Shown: piece by piece, positions 14,721 through 28,733 of the stretch
Layout: every line of letters begins with the position of its first letter
Position numbering within the stretch: position 1 is the first letter of the stretch
DNA from: Panonychus citri
Taxonomy: Eukaryota > Arthropoda > Arachnida > Trombidiformes > Tetranychidae
Reading direction: 5' to 3'
Length of the DNA: 64,000 nucleotides
Assembly: GCF_014898815.1 (NCBI RefSeq)
Contig: NW_026515506.1
Coordinates: 186,001 to 250,000 of the forward strand
Made by a program: the position numbers and the translations under genes
The notes under the pieces: generated by a model
Database searches by the model: none
Seen by the model: only the letters and a program-made list of their open reading frames with translations
Told to the model about the DNA's origin: nothing

Positions 14721-17700
14721 ATGATTAACCGTTTTGGGCTAATTAATCAGCTAAATGTTTCCATGAATTTCCTTGGATTAACTATAACCGTTAATAACAT
14801 TGTTGTTACTTTTTTCGTTGTCTTAATTTCATCGATAGTTAAATTAAGTGAACCAAGTGAGAATACCTTTAGGGTCGGACGGCGATTACAACAGTTCAAT
14901 AACGATGACCTGGGATTCAATTTGGCACCGCAGGTCGACTTCCTACGAGACTTTACTCGAGCCAACTTACCGGGATTCCAGTCTTTCCCGTCTCCGCCTC
15001 GTTCTCCTTTACAACCGAACGACGATGCACCCGATTACTCTGATATTGAAAGTTTCAGGGAAATTGGTCCGGTCGATGGTTCGTCTGAAGGATTCCCTCA
15101 AGGTCCCCCGTCATCAAACTTTCAACCATCTCCAGTGAATAATGGTCAAAATGTACGTAATTCAGGTACATTTCAACGGGTTCGAATACCACAACCACCA
15201 CCACGATCACCAGCCTTGGATTTACCTTCAATAGCTTTTGCTAACAACGGTGGACCACCTCAGTCACCTCCATCATCGGGTGCTAGCGGGTCACCTTCTT
15301 CTGGTCCACGATTCCAACGGATTAATGTTCGTAACAGGCCAGTAGCATCGGTTCCTATTCCACCTCCGATTACATCAGGTCCACCTGCCACACCGAATAC
15401 ACCTTTCCGTCGGCTTCCAGTTTTCCGTAATCCTGATCAAGATTCACCCGCTCGACGACCATCAGTTGTGCTTTCAACTGAAGATGATCTTGTTCCCGGT
15501 GGGTCACCTGTTCTTGGTCAACCTTTACCACCAGCATTGGGAACAGAGTTTGCAGTTCCACCGGTGACAAGTGCTCCTCTTCCTCAACCACCTCAAACTC
15601 AACCTCCAAGAACTCGGCGAGTTCGTCCAACAACCGGTGGTTCAAGACGAATTCGACCTGCAAATGGTAATAGAATCCGTTCCCGTGTACCAAGTGATGT
15701 GTCTCCAATTGTTGCACCAACAGCGGTTATAGTTCCTCGACCTCCACCAGCTACTCCAGTTCCAATTGGTACTGAAGTTGCTACTGATGATCTTGAACGT
15801 AATCAAGATACCCGACGAATCCGTGGTCGACGACCTGTAGCTGGAGTTTCTCCAGTACCACCGCCAAACCGTTCGACATCAGGATCATCACCACTTCGTG
15901 TTCGCCCCGTTTCAGGAAATAATGTTGATAATTTACCAACAGATGAAGAAGTGATCAACAATAACGCTCTTGATTCAGGAGATTCCGTTGAATCGGGTTT
16001 CGGCTCTAAATTGAAAGATGATGTTGTTTCATTTTCCGCCGGTGTACCTTCACCAAATGGTCCAGTTGTCGTCGATTACATGACCACTTTCACCTATTTA
16101 ACAACCGTAATTAGAGGTCCACATACTCTTTTAACAAGTCGCGAGTCAGTTACTTCAGTTCGAGTCACTCAACCTTACGATCCATCGATCGCCGAAATCA
16201 TATCAGCATCAGGTGGAAATATAAGGTAAGAATCTAATTAGAATCGTAATTTAAATTCAATTTTTTAAAAGAAACAATTTAATTTGATTAATTTTTCCTT
16301 TTCTCTTCTAAATTCAGGCCAACCAGAACATCAAATCTTTTGACCAAAACTCGTGGTCCAACAACGACAATAGTTAATGTACAATCAAACGTTCATATTG
16401 CTGGTTTTGAAGCAGCTCGAGTTTTACCGACTCGAGGACCATTGATAGCACCAAGTCCATCGTCCGTTCAAGGTGATTCATTTTCTCGAACACGAAAACC
16501 AGTGATTGAAAGTTCACCTCGATTACCCGTTGGTAGACCCAATGGATTACCAATTAATGTTTTAGCTTCGATACCAAAGGCACTTCACACACAATTTACT
16601 TACTTTTATACAATTCATGATGGTGCTTCAACCCGACGATCAACCCGATCAGAAGTGACCACATCTCGCTTGACGGATCCCTCGGCATTGGCCACTTTAA
16701 GGTTGGACAGTTCCGTTAATGGTGATGGTCTGGTTGCTTTAACCGGTGGGTCGTCAACAGTTAATTTAGGTAAACGAGTTGCTGGTGGGGCAACAACGGA
16801 GGTCAATTTGGCCATACACACTTTCCTTAAATTAGACGGAATATCAAATGTCATCATTGAACCAACGGCCACTTTATCGGGATCATCTAATCGTTTCAAT
16901 ACCGAAAATGTTAATCTTAAGCCTACTGAGGTTTTCACCCGTTTACCCGCTTCCAATGATTTACCTTCACTTGATCCATCAACACCCTTCCTAGAATCAT
17001 CATTCAGCGCTTCAGGTACAATTAACGAAGCAGCGGCAACCCCGTCAATCGAGTTATCCTCATCGTCTTTCCTTGGTAATCGTCAATCCCGTCGACCAGT
17101 TCGTGTCTCATCAACTGCTGTTAATCCCGATTCATTAAGATCAAGAGGTGTTGTAACCCCACGACCTGGAAATCAGCGACTTCGACCACGTCCCAATTTC
17201 AATAGAGTTCAAAGGCCAAAACTTAGCTCAAGCTTTGATTCATCAGAAGCCACTGAAAGTGTCACCAATTTAGAACCATCTTCATCGATTGATTTACTTT
17301 CATCTTCTATCAACATTGAAACACCATCACTTGGACCAATAGGTTCGTCGACTGTACAACCATTTGAAACTGACCTTGTTTCGGCAAGTGAAGTCCTTTC
17401 ATCTGATTCCGTTAGTCCTTCAATGAAAAGAGTAGCTGTTACCGTTAGAAGACCAGGTTACACTGGAGATAGACTTCGATCTCGACTTAGACGACCAATA
17501 ACTCCAACCGAAACAACTGAACCCAAATTCGTTGTGGTCACTCGAACTGGACCCATTGGTACTGCTCGACCAAACAAGAATCGATTCCGTGTAGCAAGTA
17601 GAGTTATCCGTCCACCCGGTGGGTCAAGTGATAATCTTCTATCATCATCTTTACCCTCCGTTAATCCTGAAGAAGTTGATTCGTCGATCGATTCAACCAT

Positions 17701-20700
17701 TGATCCAACACGATCTTCTGTCCTGGTTACCTACTTTACGACAACAACACACACGATCCCATATGTTGTTTCAGGTAAGAAAATGTCACAACAATCAACT
17801 AATTGGCACTAAAATTGATAAACACTCACACACAATTTGATCAACGCACTTTTGGCTCGATTGCAATAGTGAAAAAAATGAGATTCAGCTCAGAAAATTG
17901 AGTGAACATTTTTCTGGTACTTTTTCTAACCTTTCGTTTTTTTCCTCTCTCTCTCTCTTTACACTTTTGTCCCGTTTCGTTTAGATTCTGGTTATGATCG
18001 AACTCAATTGTCCACTATTGAGATAACCAATTCTCGAATTGTAACTGAAGCCGTTGCCTCTGCAAGCTATGGTTCGGTTAATGCTGATGGAGGAAATTTC
18101 TTGGCAAGTAGTAATCTTGAACCTTCGGGACCGGTTACACTTGAACCTACTCTTGTTACTGGTGCTACCGTTTCAATGAGAGATGGTCTAGCCTCAGGTG
18201 CTGATTCTGACCTGGAAACCCGAACAGTTTACACAACATATACCTACTTTACCACTTATTATAATGGTCCATCTTCACTGGTCTCATCATCGGAACAGGT
18301 TGTCTCCAATGTGGTCACCCAACAACGAACCGCTCCATTGCCTACCATTGGTTCAACCTCTGCTGTTAACGGATTTAAGGTTGAATCATCGGTGCCCACA
18401 CAAGCACCACCACCAGTTCCTGTTACCGTTGTTGAAACAACAGAAAAGATAGAAACTTCAACAATCTATTCAACATACACTTACTTTGCGACACTTTTTA
18501 ACGGATCAAGATCAGTTATCACTCCTATTGAGGAGACTCGAAGTGAAATATTGACTCTTCGTGAACCCATCAAAGTGACCCGAACAATTTATCCTTCTCG
18601 AACTGCCGATCCTGGTTCTGTTGGTGAATCGTTATTCTCACGAACATATTATACAACTTATACCAAATTCTTGACCCAAGGTGAACCTCGATCGACCATT
18701 GCTAGTGAAGAGGTTGTCTCCAATGTGGTCACTTTCTCGGTACCCGCAAGTAGCGGTCAAGCAACACCTCCATTGGCTACAAACAAACAGCAAGATTATT
18801 CAACAACCGAAACAATTAATCAAATGTCCGCTTATCCAACAATCTTGTCCACCAGGTCAACTTATACCACATTGACCCACTTTATTACACTATTTTCGGG
18901 AAGTTCAACAATTTTATCATCCATTGAGGAGATTTCACCAACTGTGGTCACTCAATGGGCTGGAACTTCAACCGAATCAATTGATTCAACTAAATCACGT
19001 TCACCCAATCAATTTGGTGCCAATATTGTTCGAACTCAGGCTGATGTTGAATCACTTAAATCATCTCGTGATCTAATGACCGCTCTGATTCCGTCGATAT
19101 CAACACTCCATGTAACCCACACCTATTATACAACTTTCTTTAATGGACACACATCGATTGTCGCCTCACGAACCGAGGCAACATCTTCACTGGTCACTCT
19201 CTATGTACCAAACTCTTCATCAATTAAACCTGGTTCATCTAATCCAGTTATCACAATGTACAAATCTAATTCAGTTGATTCCGATTCACCTGATTCTATG
19301 GTCACTTCTTATGTGACCCTCTCATCAGCTACACCCACTGTCCCATTACCTTCAATCTCATTTGGACATGAGAGTGAAACTGAAAAGCGACATCACCATC
19401 AACACCAACCAGAAGCACTTGAACCAACCTTATCGGTTGATCCTTCGGTACGATTTGAATCAACTCGTCCAGGTCAATTAGAGTCAAGCCTTTTCTCACG
19501 AGTTGTTGAAAGTCTTAAAGGATCTCAAGGATTATCGGAAGATCAAATTTCTTCAGCCATTTTATCGGCTGCCAGTTCAATCGGTAAATCGACAACAGTT
19601 ATCGGTGGATCTACTGTTGTCTTTTTCCCTGATCTTGTTTATAAACCATCAGAAACTACTTCCGGCTCGTCAATTGAACCAACAATTGTTTCATCTTCAA
19701 TCGGATCAGCTTCAGCTTCCCCTGGATCACCAATTAAACCTGGAACTGTTATTGAGCTGAGTGATTTACTCGGCGGTGGATCAAATGTTAATCTTGCTGG
19801 AGGTTTGGGTGATACAATTAAGGATATTGTTAATTTACTCGCCAAGAATTCAGGTAAAAATAAGACAGCCAATGTACCAGCTACTGATGATCGTATTGAA
19901 CCCTCGAGAGTTGAACTACCCAAGAGCGGAGTTACGGTCGCTCGCGATTCTGAGCCAGTTTATATTCCTCTTGGAGGTAAAGCTCGACCAAATGAAACTG
20001 AAGAGGAAAGAGTTTACCAACCTGAGTTCGGTGTCGAAGCCGGTGAAGATGCACCAGGATCTTCATCTTCATCATCCTCATCGTCTTCTTCTTCGTCGTC
20101 ATCTTCTTCATCTTCCGGTTCACCATCAACCGACAATGATGATCTAGGTACTTATGGCGGTGGATATCAACGTAAGAATGATGTTTACCGAAAAAATCAA
20201 CCCGAACTTGGACTCGAAGGATCAGTAAGCCCACCAACGGGCTCATCTTCCGGTAAAACAACACCAGGATTAACCAGTAAATTGGGTAATGAGTTGTCAG
20301 GATCAACGACAATCTTTTTCACTGGTGGTGACGCATTAGAATCGTCGATAGCTGCACACCCAAGCTCAGGATCCGTTGAATCGACTCGATTTGTGACCTC
20401 AGTTGAAAGTATGACACAAACATTAACCTTAACCACGACCAAAGTTTATTACACAAGAGATTCACCTTTAACCATAACCTCGGTTTTAACAACCACAATT
20501 CCACCTCGAACTTTTGTTTCAACCATAATTGGTTCAAGAACGATACTTGGAAGTGTCGGTGAACCAACTAAAACTGTCGACATTGAACCATCAACATCAA
20601 CAGCGGAAGAATCGACAACAACAATTACCACAACTACTCTGATATTTAATTCAATTACAACAACTGTTGTTCGTACACTTGTAATACCAACACAAGGTAT

Positions 20701-23700
20701 TCAACCAACTAAACCAGCGACGACACGAAGTCCAGTTACCCAAAGACCAAGTCGTAAACCATATACACCCTTCCGTCCACCAGCACGATCAACACCACCA
20801 CCGACAATTTCAATTCGACCACCAGGAACACGAACTCGATCACCTTACCTACCCAAACGACCAGTAACTCCTCCACCCTCAGTTTCACCTTTACCAGGTT
20901 CTTCCGGTGAAAAGGTTCCAGTAACAACGATGAAACCAATGCCAACACCAAAGGTCATCGATGATGACCAATGTCGACCTTCATGTAACACTGCCAATAA
21001 AGAGATTTGCAGAGAAACTGAAGGAATATTCAAATGTGAATGTCGACCTGGTTTCGCTCGTAAAGAAGGCGAAGACAAATGCGAAGGTAAGAACATTACA
21101 ATTAAATGAAAATTCTCTTGAATTTCTTTTCACCTAACGAACTGATTAACTAATTAATTGTTTTCTTTTTCCATTAGAAATGCAAAGTTACGTTGTTTTG
21201 GTGAAACTAATGAAAGTCGGAGAATCAGCGGTTTCATATAAAACTGAATTATCTGATAATGAGTCCAATGAATTCATAAAAATTGCCAAACTGACCAAAG
21301 ACGAAGTGGACAAAGCTTATCGAAATACAACAATTAAGGAAAATTATATCGGCGCTGATGTTAATTGTATCAATAAAACAACTCTTGGTGATGAAGGAGT
21401 TCTGGTCAACTTGACCATTCATTTATCATCTAGAGATGACTTTGATGAAGGTGTTCTCAAGCAAGAATTGTCTAAATCATTGACGGAAACTGAACTTTTA
21501 CCAAGCCCATCGTCAATCGTTGCCGATGTCCATGAAGTAATGGACTTTGATGAGTGTACCAATGATAAATATAACGATTGTGATCCAGCCGCTTATTGTA
21601 TTAATAGGCCAGGTAGTTATCGGTGTGAATGTAAAGGCGCTTATACCGATATGGATCCTAATCTACCGGGTCGTCATTGTGCCGCTGAGATTAAAAATTG
21701 CGAAGCTTGTCATGGCCGTGGGGACTGTGTTCGAAGTGAAGACGGCGAAAGGACAACATGTAAATGTCAAAGAATGTACCTTGGTGAACGTTGCGAGATT
21801 AATGGACTTCGTAAGTTTCGAGTCAACGAAAACTGAACAGAGAAAAAAACTTTTTCTTTTCTTTTCCTTTTCCAATTGATTGAAACGTTTAAGAAAAAAA
21901 AGAGAGTCAACATTTAATCGAAAACTTTTCTTCTTTTGCCAATCAACAATCAATTGATTCTTGAAAGATTATTTTCTAATCTTAGACCAATTAACCAACT
22001 GATTAATTGTTGATCATTTTATCGTTACAACTTGTTAATTGTACGTAAATTGAGCTGATCAACTTAAAGATATCTCCTATTTGGTCCAGTGAAATGATTT
22101 AAACTTTTTCTCAATTAATCAACCTACTCAGTTTCTTTTTTAATCTGAATTAATTTTAATCATGGAAAGAAATAGAAATGATTAAGATTTGGATTTGATT
22201 TAGTTTGATTTAGAAAGAAGAAGGTTCAATTTGTTGATTCGTTTCTGGCACCCAATCAATTTAAATCAATTCGAAAAGAAAAGAATATCAAAAATGAAAA
22301 ATTCTAATTGTTATTAACTTATTTTCTTTTTCTATTCTGATTGACAGTTCTTGCCACATTCTTACCGATCGCCGCCATCTTATCCATTGTGTGTGTCTGT
22401 TGTATTGTTTATTGTTGTCGAAAGTACAAAAAGAAAAATAATTACCCGAAAGGTTTCAAAAATATAGTGGCCTTCGCACCTCCGACCATCGGTGCCAATA
22501 CACTTGATCGAAAAGCAATGTTGGAAACATCGTCCGAATCAAGTGAACACTTTCGTCATGCAGCCCATGATGGAACCAATAATATGGGCGTAAGTATAAA
22601 GATAAACTTTAAAATGTTTTAGAACTTTTCGAAAAAGTTTGCAAAAGTTTCGACATGAATATGGTTAACGTTCTGTTTTTCATTTTTGTCGCTGGTTCAT
22701 TCAGGGTTATGCCGGAAATGGTTCCACAAGACGTCACATGTCACATGATATGAGCTTAGATAGGAACATGGGTCCAGTGGGTAATGGCGGTGGCAGTGGT
22801 GGGTCATTTGTCGCAATGCCACCACAAGTAACGATACCTCGAGTCCGTCACTTAAATCAGGTAAATTATGGTATCCACCGAGGACAAGTTTACATGTGGT
22901 GATACCTAATTACACCTAAATTTAATTATTAATTAATTGAGAGATATAATTGCTTCATTCATCGCCTTCATCATATGCTAATCTCTCTCTCATCATCATC
23001 ATCATCATTTTGTTCATTATCTTCATCCTTCATGATCCCTTTATCGTTACCTTTTTGTTTTTGTTTTGCATTCTAATTTCATTCAATACAAACTCAAATT
23101 TCATCATCATCTTGTGCATGATCATCTCATCATCATCATCATCATCATCATCAATTACAACCATTGACCACTCATCACATTATCATCGCCATTACAATTT
23201 TGATAAACATTTTCATCATCCTGCTTAAAAAACATCATCAGCATTTCCTCCCCATAGACAAACACCCTTGTATATGCACAAAACACAAGCTAAGCGCACA
23301 CCCAACCACCCACTTCCGCCTGCTCTTGTTGACCATTTCCGTTTTGTTAGTACTGAACTTTTTGTTGGAACCTTTAAAAACAATGTTGATCATTCAATCA
23401 TCTTAATCATTATTTTCCAATTCCCAATTAGTTAACTGAAACTGATTGATTAACGATCAACAATCATTTATTAATACCCAGAAGCTAATTTCTTAATTGT
23501 ATTCCTACTCATTATATCATCTTTTTTTTAATTGATTAGTTTTGATTGTTGCAAATTAATTTTTCCAAATATTTAAAACTTACATTCTCAAAATTTAGGG
23601 CAATTAGTTTTAATAGTTAACCATCAACAATCAATTTATATAACTTAATTGTTAGATTCAAATCACTTTTAATGACAATTTTTTTTCTTCATCTTCTTGA

Positions 23701-26700
23701 TTTTATACAAAATCAATCAATTAATCATATCAATCTAAATCTTTATATATATTTAATCATAATAATATATTTCTCAGTGTAGGTTAATCAATCAGTTTTA
23801 ATTAACAATTAAATAACCTGATTAGGTTAAATTAAATTTGATTCTCACTAAATTAAGGTTTTGAAAATAATGATTAAATTGACAATTTTTAAAAGGAACC
23901 AAAAAGTTTAATTAATAATAATAATAAGTAATTAAAGTGTAAAAACTTTGCAAATGATTAACTAATTGTTATAAGAAAATTTCATGTTGATCAACTTGCC
24001 AACTTTTTAATTTTAATTACTAAATTAAATTAAATTTAAATTAAAAAAAACTACACGATTAGTTTTAAAAGTATTGAACAGAATAGGAAAACTTATTGAT
24101 TACAATTAAGTTTCACAATTAGAATCACAATTAATAATAATGAACGATAATGATAATAATTAACTTTTACCTCTTAATTAACCTTATCACCATATCACCC
24201 TTTCCTAATTAAAATTGATTTTAATTAACACAATTAAATTCAATCATCATCGCAATCAACTTTAATAATAAACCCAATCAAAAGTGCCACTAGAATCAAA
24301 GTAAAATTAAAAGCAGAAAGTTAATTTAATTGTTACTGTTTAAACAAAAACAATCAGTTAATCAAAGTTAAACATGATAAACAATTAACTTATCCTTTTA
24401 AACAATTAGTTAATCTGTTAATAGCAATCAACTGATTGAACAATTAAAAAACTTTTCTGTACTTTTTTTTTACTTAAATTGATTCTCATTCTTAATCTAA
24501 ATCTCTTGGATTAAAAAGTTTTTCTTAATCAAGAGATTAATTAATATCAATCAATTTGAATTATAAATAGTTAATTAATATTATTTTTAATTACAATTGT
24601 TCACGATCCCAAAAGTAATGGTTGATTATCATAAAGAAATTGATTGAAAACAATCAATACCATTAACCAGCAATTAGATTATGAACAAAAAAACTTGCGA
24701 CAAAAATTAAGATCTAATTGTTGACAATTTATTTTTTTTATAAAATATGAACACAAAAATTTTGGATACAATCAACTAATTAACTATTTTTTTCACAACA
24801 TAATTAATATCGTATCCTTAATTGTAAAACTTACCTCTTTCCTCAATCCAATCCAATGCAATCAATCAATTGTCCATTTTAATTGTTTACCAATTGCTTT
24901 TGTTTTATCCTCTTCCACCATCATCATGATCACTACCACCACCCACTCCCAATGTGCCCACCCCACCCCATTTAAATTACCAATCCAAACAATCAAAATA
25001 AAATTAAATATCGATTGACAAAAACAAAATCATTGCTTTTATTTTCATGGGGCTTTAATTGTTGGGCTTAATTGTTCACCATCATTTGGTGTATCGGGTT
25101 AATCACGGTTTTAATTGCTATTTGATTACGATCGCTTTGGTATCATCAATTTAATTGAAAGTAAACAACAACAATTGATTAGTTAATTTTTTTAAGTGAT
25201 TCGATTGTTTCATTTTCATTTTCGGGTTCGGGTTTGGGTTGTTGTTATTTGGGTTTATTTGGGTTTTCTGGTTCTATGTCTCAATTGTTTATCTGGTTTC
25301 TAAATTGCTTTGGTTTTCCCTCGACTGTTGATTGTTGTTAATTTCAAACAATCAAATTTGCTTCTATTGATTGGATTCATTTGGCTCTCTCTCTCTCTCT
25401 CTCTTTGGGTATGTTGCTGCTTATGGGCTGAGCTCTTCGATCAGCTGATTTTGTTTACTTTTCTTCTGTCTTATTTGTGCTTCTGCTTAAATGAGATGAT
25501 TGACAAATTATTGGAAAAACTGATTAACTATCCCGATGGTGATTTTTGTTGATCTTTGATTATTTGAGTTAATTTTCTTTCCTTCTCTCTCTCTCCAGTC
25601 AACATGTAATAGTCAACAAGGATCACCAACAACAACAGCGACTCGAATGGATCCTGATAGTTTAGAGAGACGTAAATCTCCACCTGAATCACCAATCGAT
25701 GATTCACTTCCACCTATTAGTTTTAAGCGACATTATCGATCTCAAATTAGGTCAAGTTCGTCTAAAAATGACCTAACTCGAAGTGATTCCCGTTCAGAAT
25801 CAAGATGTTACCATTTACCAACTGATTTACCTCATGAAAAGGATTTCATTGAATGGACACCAAATAAACGTTATGGTGAAATTCAGGTAATCGTCCATTT
25901 AATAATCAACAACATTAATTACTCAGATCTTTATGTGCTAATTGTTATAATTTATTCAAAATTTGACAAAACTTCATTTACATGATAAACTAATTGAATC
26001 GAGAATCTAATTTATCGTATTTAAAATGGTTCAATTAACCGAATCAGGCCTTAAATTGTTTGAGTCTATTTTCAAATTTAATGGATTAAATTTGATATTC
26101 TGAGCCATTAAAAGTAATTTAACTTCCTGATTAAACTTTTTTTTAATTGTGTTTAGTTTTCTTATCCAGCAATTAACAGGAATTACAATTAACTTTCAAC
26201 TTTCTCTATTAAACCATTAATCAAGTTTCTCAATGAGATGAAATTCTGATTGTTTCTTTCGAGATTAATTAACTAATTTCTTTTTTTTGTTCTCTCTCAC
26301 CTCAGAATGAATCACTTCGAAGTCGATCTTCGGCCAATAAAACGCTCAAAAGTTACAGAGGATTGAGTGATCTTAGAATAGGTCATTTTGATTGGCAATG
26401 GAAAATGCTACGAAATGGACACGGGTCATATTCACCTAACGAAAATGTTACTCGTAGTAAAAAGTATTTGTCTGATTTGTTTTTTTTTCAAATTTCGAAA
26501 TTCAATTTAATTTCTAATTATCGATCTACTTTTCGTTAGGAAAACTTGTTCCGAAGATGGACCTTCGTTTGACCAATCGCTTGGCGATTCACCTTCGTCG
26601 ACAAGTAGCCAAAGATTTCCTGAATCTCGAGAAATGATAATCGATGATCATAAGGTAAAGGATTATAATTGATTGATTTTTTCATCTTCTATTATTGATT

Positions 26701-26877
26701 TGATTTCTAATTTGTTTTCCTATTGAAATTTAGGCCGAAAAAGAGGAAATGGTCAACGGATACTCTTCCGCTTGGACTGGAGGCCCAGCTCAATATCATT
26801 TGGCCGACGATTTAATTTCACTCGAACGTCGAAGTCAAGTTTCCAATTGGGGTCGATTACCTTTCTATGACAATTAG
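14721..26877 (+). CDS. Large mucin-like single-pass surface protein (DUF4758-like repeats, SEA, EGF)
   Basis: Ten exons join in frame: 14721-16225, 16318-17774, 17985-21086, 21178-21810, 22348-22589, 22705-22860, 25599-25886, 26306-26463, 26540-26654 and 26734-26877 (7,800 nt, 2,599 residues). A hydrophobic N-terminal segment (residues ~15-42) looks like a signal peptide or anchor. A Pro/Ser/Thr/Arg-rich stalk follows, with about nine T/Y-rich motifs of the form YTTYTYFTT...NG...VVT near residues 453, 592, 972, 1067, 1146, 1208, 1278, 1362 and 1801. These resemble arthropod DUF4758 repeats, a family assignment made from memory. Poly-Ser lies near 1682-1699. Then come an EGF-like module (~1981-2022), a SEA-like region (~2023-2140), a DxDEC-type calcium-binding EGF (~2144-2187), a third EGF (~2192-2226), a transmembrane helix (~2233-2255) with CCxVYCC flanked by basic residues, and a ~345-residue cytoplasmic tail. 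The likely role is an apical or matrix-attached glycoprotein. The exact orthologue is not recognised. A further exon inside the 2.7-kb intron is possible. Confidence 0.82.
20065..20117 (+). repeat. Coding poly-serine tract
   Basis: TCT/TCA/TCC/TCG run encoding about 17 serines inside exon 3 of the mucin-like gene. Synonymous codons are mixed, so this is not a pure trinucleotide expansion. Confidence 0.85.
22861..25598 (+). other. Large intron 6 of the mucin-like gene
   Basis: A 2.7-kb intron inside the cytoplasmic-tail coding part. The donor follows CAG at 22860 and the acceptor is ctctccag at 25598. It holds (CAT)n around 23125-23152, (CT)n near 25385-25405 and AT-rich DNA. If the donor is not used, translation continues 14 codons past 22860 to a TGA at 22900-22902, giving a possible short-tail isoform. 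Confidence 0.65.
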
Positions 26878-28733
26878 AGCCTTTTAATTGTTATTCTGAT
26901 TCCAATTCCAATTCTGATTAACCATTGAATTCATAATGATTTCAGGATAATTGAATTTTCGGTTAAAAATTAATCGATGATTTAATTTCGTTCAACAATT
27001 AATAATTTTCTTTCCATTTTTTGTTACAATCAAATTCATTTTTCCCTCCGAACTTTTTTTGTTTCTCCTTATTTCTAATTAACTAGAAATTAATTTGTTT
27101 AATTAATTGTTCCCTTTAATCACCTTTGTATATAAAATTATCCTCACAACAATTAATAATATGATTATCGCTCCTTGTGGAAACATGATAATCTCAAGTA
27201 ATTAACGACAATTATTAAAAAGATGACATTGTTTTCAATCAATTCTCAACTAATAACATGAGACAATCTAATCCAACATTTGATTACGAGAAATGATTTA
27301 AACAATTAACTGAATTGAATGGAGAGAAACAAAAGATTAATTTATAATTAATCAGAATCAGATAAAGACAAATGATCACAATTAAGGATAATCACAACAA
27401 TCAATTGGTGTGGTGTTGATTTAATCAATTTCAAATGAGTTAATCAACAGAAACTGATTTATAATTAACCTTGAGAAAATTTTTACTTTCCCATTGATTA
27501 GTTAAAAGTAATTATGATTTAATATCGTTAATTAAGATAATCTTATTAATTATGATGAAGATACAACAACAATTAGCGATTTCAAATTACAAAATTTACT
27601 AAATTGTTGTTTGTATTATTATTTTCAGGCCTTTGATTTGATTGTGAACTTTTTTTTTCATTTTATTAAAACGAGAAAGTAAACAACAATTAAAGAAAAA
27701 CAATTAACAATTAAAAAGCTAATCAACAAATAGAAAAATTAATCATTAACTTGTTAATCAGTAAAGTGTTTAATTACTAATCACCAAAGAGTTGATTAGA
27801 ATTAACTGAATCTAAATTAACCGAATAGAGTAAAAATCTTAAAGACTAAATCAGATTAATCGATTTGGAGGCGAAAAGTTAGTTAATTGTTATGATTAAT
27901 TAACTCGAAAAGAAAAACAAAAAAAAAGGATAAAAACGTTAATCCTTTTTAATCGATAAACTCACTAATCTGTTGATTGGATTTAATAATCCAGTTAGTA
28001 AGGGATTAGTGGATTTCGGGTCAAGTTAATCCAAAAAGTTGAACCTTAATCTTTTTTATCGAAAGCTACAAGAAAAAGGCCAATCGAAGGTCATTTTTCC
28101 GTCAGTTCGGTTTAAACTTTCATTGGGATCGTTTCTGATTCTCTGGTTACAAATGAACATCCGATCAAATTGACGACAATTAAATCATCAACAATTAACA
28201 TTCAATTGGTAAGTAAGAGAAAGGACATCTTATCATCCATTTATCTTCCATCATCATCATCATCATCATCTCCATTTCTCTTTCTCTCTCTTTTCCATAT
28301 GAAGGTTAACATACTTGTTGCTCTCTCTCTCACTTACTCTCTCAGTTTCTCATTGACTCTCACTTTAATCTCAGTAATAGTAACTCCCGCTCTCTCTCAC
28401 TCTCGCAATTAACTTTCTCTCTCTCTCTGATTAACCTTTTTTTTTAATTGTTTCTTCTCAACTTTGACACTGGTTAATGTCGATTAAATCAAATTTAATT
28501 CGAAATTAACCAGAGTCCAGTGTTGGTCATCGAATAGAATTTAAATTTTTTCTTTTTCTCAACAATTCACCTCATGAGTTTTTCTCTTTTGTTTACATTT
28601 TGTTTTCTTTTTGAGTTGCACGTTTTTCTTTACTCTTTTGTCTCTAAATCATTTTCTCTGTGATTTTCTCTTCTTTGTTTACTTGTTCCTCTCTTGTAAA
28701 TTGTGTTCCATTCCAAACTATTCCAAATTCTGA
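26878..28733. other. Intergenic region
   Basis: 1.9 kb between the mucin-like gene and the ERI1-type gene. It is AT-rich with a (CAT)n run at about 28249-28272 and CT-rich stretches near 28290-28430. I see no supported gene. It must contain the 3' UTR of the first gene and the promoter of the second. Confidence 0.6.

Noticed and set aside
14747..20951. Several open frames of 60-130 codons overlapping the mucin-like gene on both strands
   Set aside because: They are out-of-frame or antisense shadows of a long biased coding sequence that joins cleanly in one frame.
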